Origin: Alphaproteobacteria bacterium
GTDB lineage: Bacteria; Pseudomonadota; Alphaproteobacteria; UBA11222
Assembly (NCBI GenBank): GCA_009693835.1
Contig: SHWM01000013.1
Span: 1 to 44,586, forward strand
Direction of reading: 5' to 3'
DNA: 44,586 nucleotides
Shown in pieces: positions 8,644 through 17,317 of the stretch. The notes beneath the pieces were generated by a model. The model had not been told where the DNA came from and did no database searches. It was given only the letters and a program-made list of their open reading frames with translations. The translations under genes were made by a program, and so were the position numbers. The first letter of the stretch is position 1. The number at the start of each line of letters is the position of its first letter.

Positions 8644-9603
8644 TCATTTGAAATGACGCTGCATCCAGCCGATAATGACACGATTCACCTCATCAGGATG
8701 TTCCTGCTGGGTCCAGTGCCCGCAATTCCGCACCAGATATTTTTCAAGATTGGGGCAGACTTTTTTCACCCCGTCCGCGCTGCTGGGGCGCAACACCACA
8801 TCATTTTCCGCCATGATCATCAGGCAGGGCACGTTGATACGTTCCTCTACGCCTTCCAGCAAATGCCAGTTGCGGGTGAAATTGCGATACCAGTTGATGC
8901 CGCCGCGAAAACCCGTGCGCTTGAAGTTCTCCGCAAAGTAAGCGACCTCGGCATCGCTGAGCAGGGGCGCGCCGGGCATTAGCTGCTCGTCCCTGTCCAG
9001 AATATATTTCATCTCAAAGCGCCGCTTTTCGACAGGCATTGCATCATATTCCGCCACGCTCATGCCGCTTTTGCGCATCAGAAGGCGGATGACCTTTGCC
9101 GGGTCTTTATCAAACACCGCTTCCGCCACGCCCGGCTGTTGAAACCAGACAATATACATATCCTCGCCATACATTTTGCGGAACAGCGCAATCGGATCCG
9201 CCGGGGCGCGTTTGATGAATGGCGTATTGAGGCCAATCACCCCAGCGACACGATCGGGATGCAGCAACGGCATCTGCCAGGCGATGATGCCGCCCCAGTC
9301 ATGGCCACAAAATACCGCCTTCTCAATGCCGAGCGCATCGCACAGGCCGACCAGATCGCCCGTTAAATGCTGAATGTCATAATCAGTAATATTTTCCGGC
9401 CGGTCCGTCCGGCCATAACCGCGCTGATCCGGTGCAATGGCCCGGAACCCTGCGGCGGCCAAGGCCGGTATCTGATGCCGCCAGGAATAGGCCAGTTCGG
9501 GCCAGCCGTGGCAGAAAATGACGGGGGTTCCACTGCCCTGTTCATACACCGCCATGCGGATGCCATTGGTCTGGATATATTTTGGTTCCATAAAATCCGT
9601 CAT
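8644..9603 (-). CDS. alpha/beta hydrolase, epoxide-hydrolase type
   Basis: 319 residues from the ATG at 9603, chosen because it overlaps the upstream stop (ATGA) and because the HG motif then falls at the usual position; longer extensions look non-coding. The HGWPE oxyanion motif (residues 32-36), PDQRGYGRTDRPE, and the nucleophile elbow GHDWGG (Asp102) are those of epoxide hydrolases and haloalkane dehalogenases. The charge relay ends with the late His in NCGHWTQQEHP. Asp rather than Ser at the elbow argues against a plain esterase. It is encoded between an FAD-dependent oxidoreductase and a SnoaL-like protein, so oxidation followed by ring or epoxide opening is a reasonable but unproven sequence of steps. 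Confidence 0.85.
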   Translation of the reverse strand: MTDFMEPKYIQTNGIRMAVYEQGSGTPVIFCHGWPELAYSWRHQIPALAAAGFRAIAPDQRGYGRTDRPENITDYDIQHLTGDLVGLCDALGIEKAVFCGHDWGGIIAWQMPLLHPDRVAGVIGLNTPFIKRAPADPIALFRKMYGEDMYIVWFQQPGVAEAVFDKDPAKVIRLLMRKSGMSVAEYDAMPVEKRRFEMKYILDRDEQLMPGAPLLSDAEVAYFAENFKRTGFRGGINWYRNFTRNWHLLEGVEERINVPCLMIMAENDVVLRPSSADGVKKVCPNLEKYLVRNCGHWTQQEHPDEVNRVIIGWMQRHFK

Positions 9604-11150
9604 GCCGAGTGCTCCATTATACCCCTGGCGCGGGCGCCGTGCAGGCCCAGTCGCTCCATCATTGCACTTCGATCCGGGCCAATGGGCAGCCCGATTAATG
9701 GCGCGTTCCGCTTGCGCCCCCGCAGCATATAGCGGCCAATGCGCCAAAAAATCTCCGGGTCCTGCAAGGCAAGTGCGGGATTTTCCAGCATATGAAAGCC
9801 GCGCATCAGCGCGCGCATCACCTTTATATCACCACGCGAGGCCGGGCGTATGCCATCTTCCAGAAAATATTTGGTAAGACGGGCGCGCAATCCAGGCTGG
9901 TAATCTCCATTGCGCTCCGCGCTGGCGCGCCGGATGGACTGAGCATCCTCCTTGACCATCAGATCATAAAAGGGCCGGATTTCACTGCGCATCATCGTAT
10001 CAAACAGCAGCGCGCGTTCAAATGGATTGGCGCTTTTCGCACATATTCCCGCCAGCAGATGCGCCTGCAGAAAGCCCGCCGAGCACCCCCGGCCATACAG
10101 CGGATTGCTGCATACCGCGCCATCGCCAATGACAAAGTAATTCAATGCCGCCGGTTTTCCATCCCGCATAAAATACCGCCAGTGACTGCGCAATCCGCCC
10201 ATGGTGAAAACCTGCGACATGGCTTGCGAGCGGCTTGCATCCGTCCAGGGCGCCACCCCCGGCAACAGGGCGCAGACCCGGTCAAACATTTCTGGATGAC
10301 GGATGGCTTCACCCAGTTCCGCCTCAATTTGCGGAACCGCGAGTGTCATGGAGAACCAGCCGTTGTCTGCACGGAAAACGCCAAATTTCAGATAAAACAG
10401 ATCGCCTACCGTAGGATGATCGGTGCGTGGCGGCTCCTGCAGGCCAGGCCGCAGACGGTAATGGCGGGTGAAATAAACAATGCCGGCCGGGGCCGTTTCC
10501 TCGTCAACCTTGACCCCCGCTTTTTCCAGCCAGGCCAGGCTGCGGGAACCACGGCCAGCGGCGTCTATGATCAGACTGGCGTGGAATTGCTGCGCGCCCG
10601 CCCCACCTTCCACTTCGACGCCGGTGACACTACAGACCGTGGCCTGCGGATCAAACAGCAAACCGGTTACCCGGCAGCCCTGGAGGATTTCCATCCCTGC
10701 CATCGCCGCCACATGGCGGCGCAGAACAAGTTCCAGCGTCACCCGGCGGCTCGACACAAAACTCAGATCTTCGTCTTCGGGAACAGGGACATAATCGGCC
10801 AGCAATCCCGGGGGCAGCCCGTCCCTGAAATCAAGAATCCGGCAGCCGGCAGCGCGCATATCGGCCAGCAGTCCGGGATAGTGATCCCGCAACAGATTGG
10901 TCAGGCGTGATAGAAAAACGTGACTGTGGCGCATCTGCGCGACGCCGTGCCGGGACCAGCCTGCAAAGGCCGCATCCGGCCCGCCCTCGGGCGGCGCGCC
11001 ATCGCGTTCAATCAATTTTACACGCCATCCAAGGCTGGCCAGCGCCAGAGCCGCCGCAAGCCCGGTAAATCCCGCGCCTATGACAATCGCCTTTTGCTGG
11101 TCCGTTTCCTGCGCCGCCTGAATATGCTCTGCTGGCCCTGCCACGATCAA
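9600..11150 (-). CDS. FAD-dependent oxidoreductase (monooxygenase-like)
   Basis: 516 residues. An N-terminal dinucleotide-binding fold is clear: AIVIGAGFTGLAAALALASLGWRVKLIERDG (about residues 21-51, GxGxxGL and the acidic end of beta-2). A second flavin-contact segment is VIGDGAVCSNPLYGRGCSAG (near residue 338), the GD motif of PHBH-like hydroxylases and geranylgeranyl-reductase relatives. SLIIDAAGRGSRSLAWLEKAG is the DAxGR-type motif of the same group. It should oxidise or reduce a small hydrophobic substrate using FAD. It overlaps both neighbours by 4 nt (acyltransferase upstream, hydrolase downstream), so it belongs to that operon. Confidence 0.82.
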   Translation of the reverse strand: MIVAGPAEHIQAAQETDQQKAIVIGAGFTGLAAALALASLGWRVKLIERDGAPPEGGPDAAFAGWSRHGVAQMRHSHVFLSRLTNLLRDHYPGLLADMRAAGCRILDFRDGLPPGLLADYVPVPEDEDLSFVSSRRVTLELVLRRHVAAMAGMEILQGCRVTGLLFDPQATVCSVTGVEVEGGAGAQQFHASLIIDAAGRGSRSLAWLEKAGVKVDEETAPAGIVYFTRHYRLRPGLQEPPRTDHPTVGDLFYLKFGVFRADNGWFSMTLAVPQIEAELGEAIRHPEMFDRVCALLPGVAPWTDASRSQAMSQVFTMGGLRSHWRYFMRDGKPAALNYFVIGDGAVCSNPLYGRGCSAGFLQAHLLAGICAKSANPFERALLFDTMMRSEIRPFYDLMVKEDAQSIRRASAERNGDYQPGLRARLTKYFLEDGIRPASRGDIKVMRALMRGFHMLENPALALQDPEIFWRIGRYMLRGRKRNAPLIGLPIGPDRSAMMERLGLHGARARGIMEHSA

Positions 11151-11872
11151 TCCCCGAGAGTTGGAAAGAATTTTGCGCGCAACCAGCCCAACCAGCTATT
11201 GCGTGCCGTGAACACTTTATCCATTGAGGCTTCCCATCGGGTGAATTCTTCCGGCGACAGATGAAACAGACTGGCGCGGACCTTTATTGCGTGATCGGGA
11301 TCAAGCTGCTTGCGTACCTTTGCCGGGTTCCCTGCCGCTATGCAATTGGCGGGTATGTCATCCACGACCACGGCGCGCGCACCGATGATGGAATTATCGC
11401 CAATGCTTACCCCCTTTGCGACAAAGGCCCCATCGCCAATCCACACATTATTGCCGATTCTGATGGCAGCAGTAGCCCCGACCGGCAGGGTGCGGTCATA
11501 AATATCATGCCAGTCCGCATCTGTCAGATACACGCCCTGGGCGAACATGCAATTATCGCCGATCCTGATGCTGCTGGCGGAAGAAATACGGACGCCCGGG
11601 CAAATCAGGCAGTGGTCGCCAATACGAATCTCACCCTTGCCGCTGCCGCCCGGCCAGACACAGAGCGCCACCGGTGCGTGAAACGCGGATAGAAGATGCA
11701 GATTGCGGCCAGCGGTGATGTTTTCACCGAATATGTTGACGCTCCAGGGGCCAAAAAACTTGTAGCCCGGACCGATGGAGTCAAATGACGGCGCCAGGAA
11801 ACGGCGCGCCCAGGTTTGCGAAAAATGCGCCATCATGCGCTTGAGAATAAATGGCCGATGTTCCCTGCGCAT
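11147..11872 (-). CDS. hexapeptide-repeat acyltransferase
   Basis: 241 residues with left-handed beta-helix repeats: GEIRIGDHCLICPGVRISSA, SIRIGDNCMFAQGVYLTD, AAIRIGNNVWIGDGAFVAKG and VSIGDNSIIGARAVVVDDIP, ending with the AAGNPAKV signature of the CAT/NodL/WcaF acetyltransferase group. A His (DADWHDIYDR) sits between coils as the likely catalytic base. Substrate unknown. It is the first gene of the four-gene minus-strand unit reaching to 8227 and overlaps the oxidoreductase by 4 nt. Upstream, 11873-11974 contains no gene. Confidence 0.85.
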   Translation of the reverse strand: MRREHRPFILKRMMAHFSQTWARRFLAPSFDSIGPGYKFFGPWSVNIFGENITAGRNLHLLSAFHAPVALCVWPGGSGKGEIRIGDHCLICPGVRISSASSIRIGDNCMFAQGVYLTDADWHDIYDRTLPVGATAAIRIGNNVWIGDGAFVAKGVSIGDNSIIGARAVVVDDIPANCIAAGNPAKVRKQLDPDHAIKVRASLFHLSPEEFTRWEASMDKVFTARNSWLGWLRAKFFPTLGD

Positions 11873-11974
11873 TCGGGTTTATTGACGCCCACACAAAAAT
11901 TCCAGACACGCAGCTTAGATCAGCGCCGGCACGATTAAAAGCGCAAGTGAGGGCCTAAATGTGCCGGACAACAC

Positions 11975-12481
11975 TCAGGCAGACACCTTTGGATCTGCCA
12001 CGCGCCGTTCCCGGCCGCTGTAATCCTTGCTTTTGTGACGCCGGCGGCAGGGTCCGAAATAGCTTCTGGCACTTACAAAAGGCCGGGGTTTGTTGATGAT
12101 CGACATCAGACGCAGATAGATCGCGTTGGCGGGAACAGGTTTCGCCAGAAATTCGGTCACACCCGCATCCCGCGCACTATAGACATGCTTGCGGTCGGAA
12201 TAGCTGGTCAGAAAAATAATCGGGACACCGGGATTGGGGCTGTCGCTGGCCTTGCGGACGAGTTCGGTGAATTCAATGCCGTCTATGCCTGGCATTTCCC
12301 AGTCGACCACCAGTATGTCAGGATTGTAGGCACGCATGGACTCGAATCCATCCGCGCCGTCACTCGCCTCTTACACATACTGGATTCCAAGCGCATGAAA
12401 AATCGTACTGATGATCTTGCGCATGTTTGCGTGATCATCGACGATCAGAACGGATAGCTTGCCTAGCACATTGTCCAACAC
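11975..12481 (-). pseudogene. single-domain response regulator interrupted by an in-frame TAA
   Basis: Reading from GTG 12481 (TTG 12478 and GTG 12469 are alternatives) gives LSVLIVDDHANMRKIISTIF, with the receiver-domain acidic pair DD, then ..GIQYV-stop-EASDGADGFESM.., then ILVVDWEMPGIDG (phospho-acceptor Asp), PIIFLTSYSD and the LAKPVPA lysine. All parts of a CheY-like receiver are present in one frame apart from a TAA (reverse complement of 12371-12373) where relatives have an aromatic or other residue. A single base change (TAA for TAT or TAC) would explain it. The C-terminal tail SARSYFGPCRRRHKSKDYSG is typical of alphaproteobacterial stand-alone receivers. A product from the internal ATG at 12337 would lack the acidic pocket and be non-functional as a phosphoreceiver. 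Sequencing error or read-through remain possible. Confidence 0.8.
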
Positions 12482-12578
12482 GCAATCCTACGCCGCACTT
12501 GCAGCGCCCCACGCCCAGACATCCCCATGCCAGATTGTATAACAAACTTTATTAAACCTGAACGTGTATAAAAATTGG

Positions 12579-13196
12579 TTAACGGCGCGCCATTCCCCAG
12601 TAATTGAACCCCATAATGCGCGGCTTTCCCGGCAGGTACATGGTCTGCAACTCACCAATTTTGAAGCCCGCCGCCTCGATCAGGGCAGGAATGGCCCGGT
12701 TTAGGTTACAGCCGCCGCCTATGGGTTTCCAGAACCGGTTCAGCCGGTTCTGCCATGCGGCAACCGGCGCGTCCGGGGCGATGCCATGTTCACAAAACAA
12801 AAGCTCCCCATCCGGCCGCAGCACGCGCATCATTCCCTGCAGCGCCTTCAATGTGTCGGGTATGGTGCAGAGGGTATAGGTCGTCACCACTGTATCGACG
12901 CTGCTATCCGCAAGCGGGATGGACTCGCCGGGCAGATCAATGAATTCCACCTTGAAGGGCGCGGATTTGACCCGCTCCGCAGCGAGCGCACGCATCTCAC
13001 TAGACGGCTCCAGCGCATACAGCATTTCAACCCTGGCGGCGTCATAATATGGGATGTTCAGGCCGGACCCGACGCCAATTTCCAGTACGCGCCCCCGCGC
13101 CTTGGGCACCGCCTTGGCGCGTTGATAGCTGATGGCCTTCATGCAGCATACGGCATTTGTGACCCTGGGCAGAAGATATTTCTCATACAGGCCCAT
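12579..13196 (-). CDS. class I SAM-dependent methyltransferase
   Basis: 205 residues with GGGGAGG before the ATG. Motif I is VLEIGVGSGLNIPYY (about residues 37-51). It is followed by MLYALEPSSEM, then SVDTVVTTYTLCTIPD and MMRVLRPDGELLFCEHG, and a C-terminal NRFWKPIGGGCNLNR segment. That Trp-Lys-Pro...GGGC-x-L-R pattern is shared with METTL7-like and phospholipid/thiol methyltransferase-like proteins, so a small or lipid substrate is plausible but unproven. It stands alone between the broken response regulator and the phosphotriesterase cluster. Confidence 0.82.
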   Translation of the reverse strand: MGLYEKYLLPRVTNAVCCMKAISYQRAKAVPKARGRVLEIGVGSGLNIPYYDAARVEMLYALEPSSEMRALAAERVKSAPFKVEFIDLPGESIPLADSSVDTVVTTYTLCTIPDTLKALQGMMRVLRPDGELLFCEHGIAPDAPVAAWQNRLNRFWKPIGGGCNLNRAIPALIEAAGFKIGELQTMYLPGKPRIMGFNYWGMARR

Positions 13197-13244
13197 GACG
13201 CCCCTCCCCTTGTCATGACACTACAAACACTAAATTCTGCATTT

Positions 13245-13272
13245 AACACCACCGCCAACCGGCGGTAGTGTT
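13245..13272. repeat. intergenic inverted repeat
   Basis: Arms AACAC-c-ACCGCC and GGCGGT-a-GTGTT form an 11-pair hairpin with one mismatch and a four-base loop, in the gap between the phosphotriesterase gene (ends 13301) and the start of the methyltransferase gene (13196). No U-run follows on either strand, so a rho-independent terminator is not well supported. It could slow transcription leaving the catabolic cluster or act as an operator. Confidence 0.4.
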
Positions 13273-13300
13273 ATTCTCGTTAAACGGCCTCCCTGCCCGC

Positions 13301-14266
13301 CTATTTGAAATAATTCAGCGGGTTGCTGGTGGTCAGCGTATTGATCTGATTTTCGGGCACGCCGGCCTTTCGCAGGCTGGGCAGAATGTTGCGTGAGATA
13401 TGCGCAAAATTCCAGTTGGGGGAAGATTTAATCATAGAATCCATCACCCCGCTCTCGCGCCCGCGCCAGCATTGCACGGCGTCATGCGACATCATGATGC
13501 GGTCAAAACCAACGCCCAGCAGGCCGATCAGAGACGCCATGCGCATCTTGTCGGAACAGATGGCCTCGATGCCAAAACGGTCAAATCCGAGCCACGCGCC
13601 GCGCTGTAAAATTTCGAAATAATAGCGCATGTCGCCAACGCCGCAGGCGTGACCGATCATGACCTTGTTAAAGTCGACTTTCTCTTCGGCAAAAATATCG
13701 AGTGTATGCGAGCCGTGGGGATCGAACTCGTCATTATGGCACAGGATAGGCACGCCGGTTTTGCGGTGGGCGCGGGCGGCGGCGCGCATGCATTTTTCCT
13801 CGGGCTTGGTAATGCCCTGCCCCGCTGGCGTAATGCCGTGAATGCCGCCGGACGCCACCTTGATGAGGCCCGCCTTGATGCCGGTATTACCAATGCCCTC
13901 CTGGATTTCATGGGCATAAATCTCGGCGATGCCGTCAATATCCATCAGGCGGAAATGCTGCGGGATGCCCAGCGCGTCATTATACAGACCGGTCGCCACA
14001 ATCACGTTGACGCCGGATTTATCCGATACTTCGGCGGCGAATTCCGGATCGCGGCCCAGTTCCATGGGGCACGGATCAACAATGCTGCGCACCCCCATTT
14101 CCCTGATCTCTTTCATTTTGCCAACGGCTTCGGCGACCTGTTTCTTGCGGTCAATATCTTTCGGGTCAAGCTCCCACCCCGGCCAGCCCACCGAAAGATG
14201 TTCATGAACCAGTGTAAAACCCAGATCCTCCGGATTGATTTTCCCGGTAGCTGCATTGATGGCCAT
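13301..14266 (-). CDS. phosphotriesterase-family metal-dependent hydrolase, copy 1
   Basis: 321 residues with AGGGAG before ATG 14266. The amidohydrolase-type metal site is complete: H21 and H23 in VHEHL, the bridging Lys136 in GLIKVASGG, His177 in PILCHND, His206 in IGHACG, and Asp262 in SHDA. Phosphotriesterase-like proteins hydrolyse lactones and esters; the natural substrate cannot be read here. The gene is the third of PTE-SDR-PTE, all on the minus strand, 34 nt after the SDR. It closely resembles the copy at 15084-16052 (same length, same motif spacing, near-identical blocks such as GAWLGFDRFGIE), so the two arose by duplication. Confidence 0.88.
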   Translation of the reverse strand: MAINAATGKINPEDLGFTLVHEHLSVGWPGWELDPKDIDRKKQVAEAVGKMKEIREMGVRSIVDPCPMELGRDPEFAAEVSDKSGVNVIVATGLYNDALGIPQHFRLMDIDGIAEIYAHEIQEGIGNTGIKAGLIKVASGGIHGITPAGQGITKPEEKCMRAAARAHRKTGVPILCHNDEFDPHGSHTLDIFAEEKVDFNKVMIGHACGVGDMRYYFEILQRGAWLGFDRFGIEAICSDKMRMASLIGLLGVGFDRIMMSHDAVQCWRGRESGVMDSMIKSSPNWNFAHISRNILPSLRKAGVPENQINTLTTSNPLNYFK

Positions 14267-14300
14267 CGCTGTTCTCCCTGTTATGTGTTGGTTATGTGCA

Positions 14301-15074
14301 TTATTGCGCCGTCCAGCCCCCGTCGATCACCAATTCGGCGCCCGTGACGAATGCGGCCTCATCGGAGCACAGATAGAGCGAGCCATAGGCGATTTCTTCG
14401 GGCTTGCCGAAACGCCCAAGCGGGGTTTTACCCTTGATGGAGTCCATGAATAATTCAGCCTCAGGGCCGCTCGTGAGGGCGCTTTTCATAATCGGTGTAT
14501 CGATAATGCCTGGATGCACTGAATTGACACGGATGCCCTGGCCGGCATATTCCAGCGCCGCCGCCTTGGACATCAGCCGCACCGCGCCCTTGGAAGCGTG
14601 ATAGGCGATCATGTCAGGGCTGCCGATGATACCATAGACGGAGGAGATATTGACAACGGCGCCGCCGCCCGCCTTCAGCATTTCCGGTATCGCCGTCTTC
14701 ATGCCGTACCACACGCCTGACTGATTGACGGCGATGGTCTTGTCCCAGCCCTCCTGGGATTGCGCACCGACACCACCGATAATGGCGATGCCCGCATTAT
14801 TGATCAGGGTCGTGAGCCGGCCATACATGTTCACGGCTTTATTGACAGCCTCCGCCCAGCTTTTTTCACTGGTCACGTCCAGATGGGTATAGGCCGCCTG
14901 GCCGCCACTATTGGTGACGCCAATGCCGTCGGCCACCCCCTGCCCCATTTCATCCTGAATATCGCCGATCAGCACTTTTGCGCCCTCGGCTGCAAAAACC
15001 CGTGCATGGGCCGCGCCAATGCCGCTGGCGCCGCCCGAGATCAGGGCAACTTTTCCCTCCAGTCTTCCGACCAT
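14301..15074 (-). CDS. short-chain dehydrogenase/reductase (classical SDR)
   Basis: 257 residues. GGASGIG cofactor motif at 14-20, Asp after beta-2 (IGDIQDEM, suggesting NAD(H) preference), NNAG, the catalytic Ser in VVNISSVYG, YHASK (Tyr-x3-Lys), and HPGIIDTP. The C-terminal ELVIDGGWTAQ is the common SDR ending. AGGAGG precedes the ATG and overlaps the end of the upstream phosphotriesterase gene, 9 nt away, so the two are co-transcribed. Being sandwiched between two lactonase/esterase-like hydrolases suggests it makes or consumes a keto or hydroxy intermediate that one of them opens; this is inference. Confidence 0.88.
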   Translation of the reverse strand: MVGRLEGKVALISGGASGIGAAHARVFAAEGAKVLIGDIQDEMGQGVADGIGVTNSGGQAAYTHLDVTSEKSWAEAVNKAVNMYGRLTTLINNAGIAIIGGVGAQSQEGWDKTIAVNQSGVWYGMKTAIPEMLKAGGGAVVNISSVYGIIGSPDMIAYHASKGAVRLMSKAAALEYAGQGIRVNSVHPGIIDTPIMKSALTSGPEAELFMDSIKGKTPLGRFGKPEEIAYGSLYLCSDEAAFVTGAELVIDGGWTAQ

Positions 15075-15083
15075 TCGGGCCTC

Positions 15084-16052
15084 CTAGTTCTTGAAGTAGC
15101 TGCTGGGATTATTTGTCGTCAGAATGCGTATCTTTTCTTCCGGAACGCCCGCCGCACGCATTTGCGGAAGAATGTTGCGGCAGATATGCGCGTAGTTCCA
15201 GTTCGGATTCCCCTTTAACATGGCGCCGAACCCGCCCCCGGCACCTCCACGAAGACAATGCACCGCATCGTGCGACAGCATGATCCGGTCATAACCGACC
15301 GCCAGCAGGCCAATCAGCCCCGCCAGACGCAGCTTGTCCGACGCGATGGTTTCGATGCCAAAGCGGTCAAAGCCCAGCCATGCGCCGCGATCCAGAATGT
15401 CGAAATAATAGCGCAGGTCGCCCACGCCGCAGGCATGACCGATCAGCACTTTGTTGAAATCAACGCCTTCCTCGGCCATCACGTCCAGCACCTGGCGGCC
15501 ATAGGGTTCAACCTCGCTGTTATGGCACAGGATCGGCGCGCCGGTCTTCTTTTGCGCCCTGGCCGCCGCGCGCAAGGTGTGCATTTCCGCCTTGCTGATG
15601 GAATCGCTGCTGACGGTCATGCCGGGAATGCCGCCTGTTGCCACCTTGATGATGCCTGCCTTGATGCCTGTCTTGCCGATGCCTTCCGTCAGCTCGCGGG
15701 TATAGATTTCGGCAAGGGCGTCCACATTCATCATCCGGAAATGATGCGGGATGCCCAGCGCCTCATTATAAAGGCCGGTGGCGATGATGATCTGTATACC
15801 GCTTCTATCAGCGCATTCGGCAGCAAATTCCGGATCGCGGCCCAGTTCCATCGGGCAGGGATCGACAAAGCTTTTGACCCCGAGTTCCTTGATTTCCTTG
15901 AGCTTCACTACCGCGCCCGCAATTTCATCCTTGCGGTTAATGTCATTGGGATCCAGTTCCCACCCCGGCATTCCCGCCGCCAGATGCTCATGAATCAGTG
16001 TAAAGCCCAGATTTTCGGCATTTACCGGTCCTGTGACAGTATTGATCGACAT
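15084..16052 (-). CDS. phosphotriesterase-family metal-dependent hydrolase, copy 2
   Basis: 322 residues from ATG 16052, chosen because AGGGAG lies 7 nt upstream and because copy 1 starts at the same place; an in-frame extension to 16145 looks non-coding (Asn-run, no SD). Metal ligands match copy 1: IHEHL (H21, H23), the Lys of GIIKVATGG, PILCHNS, IGHACG and SHDA. Differences between the copies cluster in loops, for example the stretch after the Lys and a Gly-rich segment (RGGAGGGFGAML) near the C-terminus, which is where substrate pockets vary in this family. It is first in the minus-strand operon and divergent from the dehydratase gene at 16166. Confidence 0.88.
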   Translation of the reverse strand: MSINTVTGPVNAENLGFTLIHEHLAAGMPGWELDPNDINRKDEIAGAVVKLKEIKELGVKSFVDPCPMELGRDPEFAAECADRSGIQIIIATGLYNEALGIPHHFRMMNVDALAEIYTRELTEGIGKTGIKAGIIKVATGGIPGMTVSSDSISKAEMHTLRAAARAQKKTGAPILCHNSEVEPYGRQVLDVMAEEGVDFNKVLIGHACGVGDLRYYFDILDRGAWLGFDRFGIETIASDKLRLAGLIGLLAVGYDRIMLSHDAVHCLRGGAGGGFGAMLKGNPNWNYAHICRNILPQMRAAGVPEEKIRILTTNNPSSYFKN

Positions 16053-16111
16053 GCCCACACTCCCTGCTAGACTGTTATTGTTATTGCGCTCACTAGCTTG
16101 CTGCGGATCAG

Positions 16112-16139
16112 TTGAATTTGCAAATGTTTCCGTTATAGC
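16112..16139 (+). promoter_or_regulatory. probable sigma-70-type promoter for the dehydratase gene
   Basis: TTGAAT (16112-16117) and TATAGC (16134-16139) with 16 nt between, 26 nt before the ATG at 16166, inside the divergent gap between the phosphotriesterase operon and the dehydratase. The match is moderate and alphaproteobacterial promoters are loose. Confidence 0.4.
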
Positions 16140-16165
16140 TATCAAAAGGCCGCAGGGAGAGACGA

Positions 16166-17317
16166 ATGAGTAAAGATGAATTGGACGGGCTGGAAAGACA
16201 GTTTACCGGCATCACCGAGCGGGGGCTGGAGGATCTGCGCAGCCGTATAGGCGTGCGCATCGATGACAGTCTGGAGCCCTGGTGCCACGAGGCGACGCGC
16301 GACAATATCCGGCATTACGCCCATGGCATCGGGGACGATAACCCGCTCTGGAGCGACCCCGCCTATGCGGCTGGCACCTCGCACAAGGGCATTATTGCGC
16401 CGCCTAGCTTTCTGTTTGCGTGCGATCGTATCATATCAGGCTATGTCGGCGGGTTGCCTGGGGTCCACGCCATGTGGGCAGGGGCGGATTTCAACTGGCA
16501 CAAACCTATCCGGCGCAATGACGAGCTGCACACCGAAGCTTGGCTCAAGGAACTGATCCCGCATGATACGCACTTTTCGGGTTTGGCCATCCAGCAGATC
16601 TATCATGTGAATTTCTATAATCAGAATAATGAACTGCTCTGCGAGGCCGATAGCTGGTGTTTCCGCACGGACCGCGACATCGCGCGCGAACGCGGCACCA
16701 AATATGACGCGGTCAAGGCCAGGCCGCCAAAGGTCTATAGCGATGCGGAACTGGTGGAGTTTTACCGGCACTATGCGCAGGAGGAGGTGCGCGGCAACAA
16801 GCCCCGCTATTTCGAAGGCGTGAAAGTGGGCGATAAAATTCCAACCATCGTCAAAGGCCCCATGACGGTAACAGGGTTCATCGCCTATGCGCAGGGCTGG
16901 GGCGGGCTGTATATCCGCGCCAACAAACTGAACTGGCAACAGATCCACAAACATCCGGGCCTGGGCATCAAGAACCGGTTCGGGATACCCGACTGTCCGG
17001 AGCGCGTGCACTGGGAAAGCGAATTTGCCGCCACCGTCGGCGCGCCGGAAGCCTATGATTACGGGCCGGAACGGTTTTCATGGATGACCCATCACCTGAC
17101 CAACTGGATGGGTGATGACGGGTTTCTGCGCCAGGCCAAGGCGCAAATCCGCCGTCACAATCCGGTCGGCGACATGCTGTATATTCGCGGAACGGTCGCG
17201 GGCAAGCGCCAGGTCAATGGCGAAAATATTATCGACATTGAGCAACGCGCCGAAAACCAGGATGGCGAACTTTCGATTTTTGGAACGGCGCAGATTCGTC
17301 TGCCGGGTAAAAAATAA
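16166..17317 (+). CDS. MaoC/FAS1-like hot-dog dehydratase
   Basis: 383 residues with AGGGAGAG before the ATG. Residues about 30-150 (EATRDNIRHYAHGIGDDNPLWSD then GIIAPPSFLFA) match the FAS1-like dehydratase half of MaoC proteins: the D-N-P-L motif and the small-residue segment before PPSF. A second hot-dog-like half follows (GDKIPTIVKGPMTVTGFIAYAQG; GPERFSWMTHHLTNWMGDDGFL), so this is a tandem hot-dog protein, probably adding or removing water on a CoA-bound acid. It is transcribed away from the PTE-SDR-PTE operon, and together they look like part of a degradation route for an acyl or lactone compound. Confidence 0.8.
   Translation: MSKDELDGLERQFTGITERGLEDLRSRIGVRIDDSLEPWCHEATRDNIRHYAHGIGDDNPLWSDPAYAAGTSHKGIIAPPSFLFACDRIISGYVGGLPGVHAMWAGADFNWHKPIRRNDELHTEAWLKELIPHDTHFSGLAIQQIYHVNFYNQNNELLCEADSWCFRTDRDIARERGTKYDAVKARPPKVYSDAELVEFYRHYAQEEVRGNKPRYFEGVKVGDKIPTIVKGPMTVTGFIAYAQGWGGLYIRANKLNWQQIHKHPGLGIKNRFGIPDCPERVHWESEFAATVGAPEAYDYGPERFSWMTHHLTNWMGDDGFLRQAKAQIRRHNPVGDMLYIRGTVAGKRQVNGENIIDIEQRAENQDGELSIFGTAQIRLPGKK

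Noticed and set aside
9792..10910. Open plus-strand frame of about 370 codons
   Set aside because: Antisense to the FAD oxidoreductase gene and without recognisable domains.
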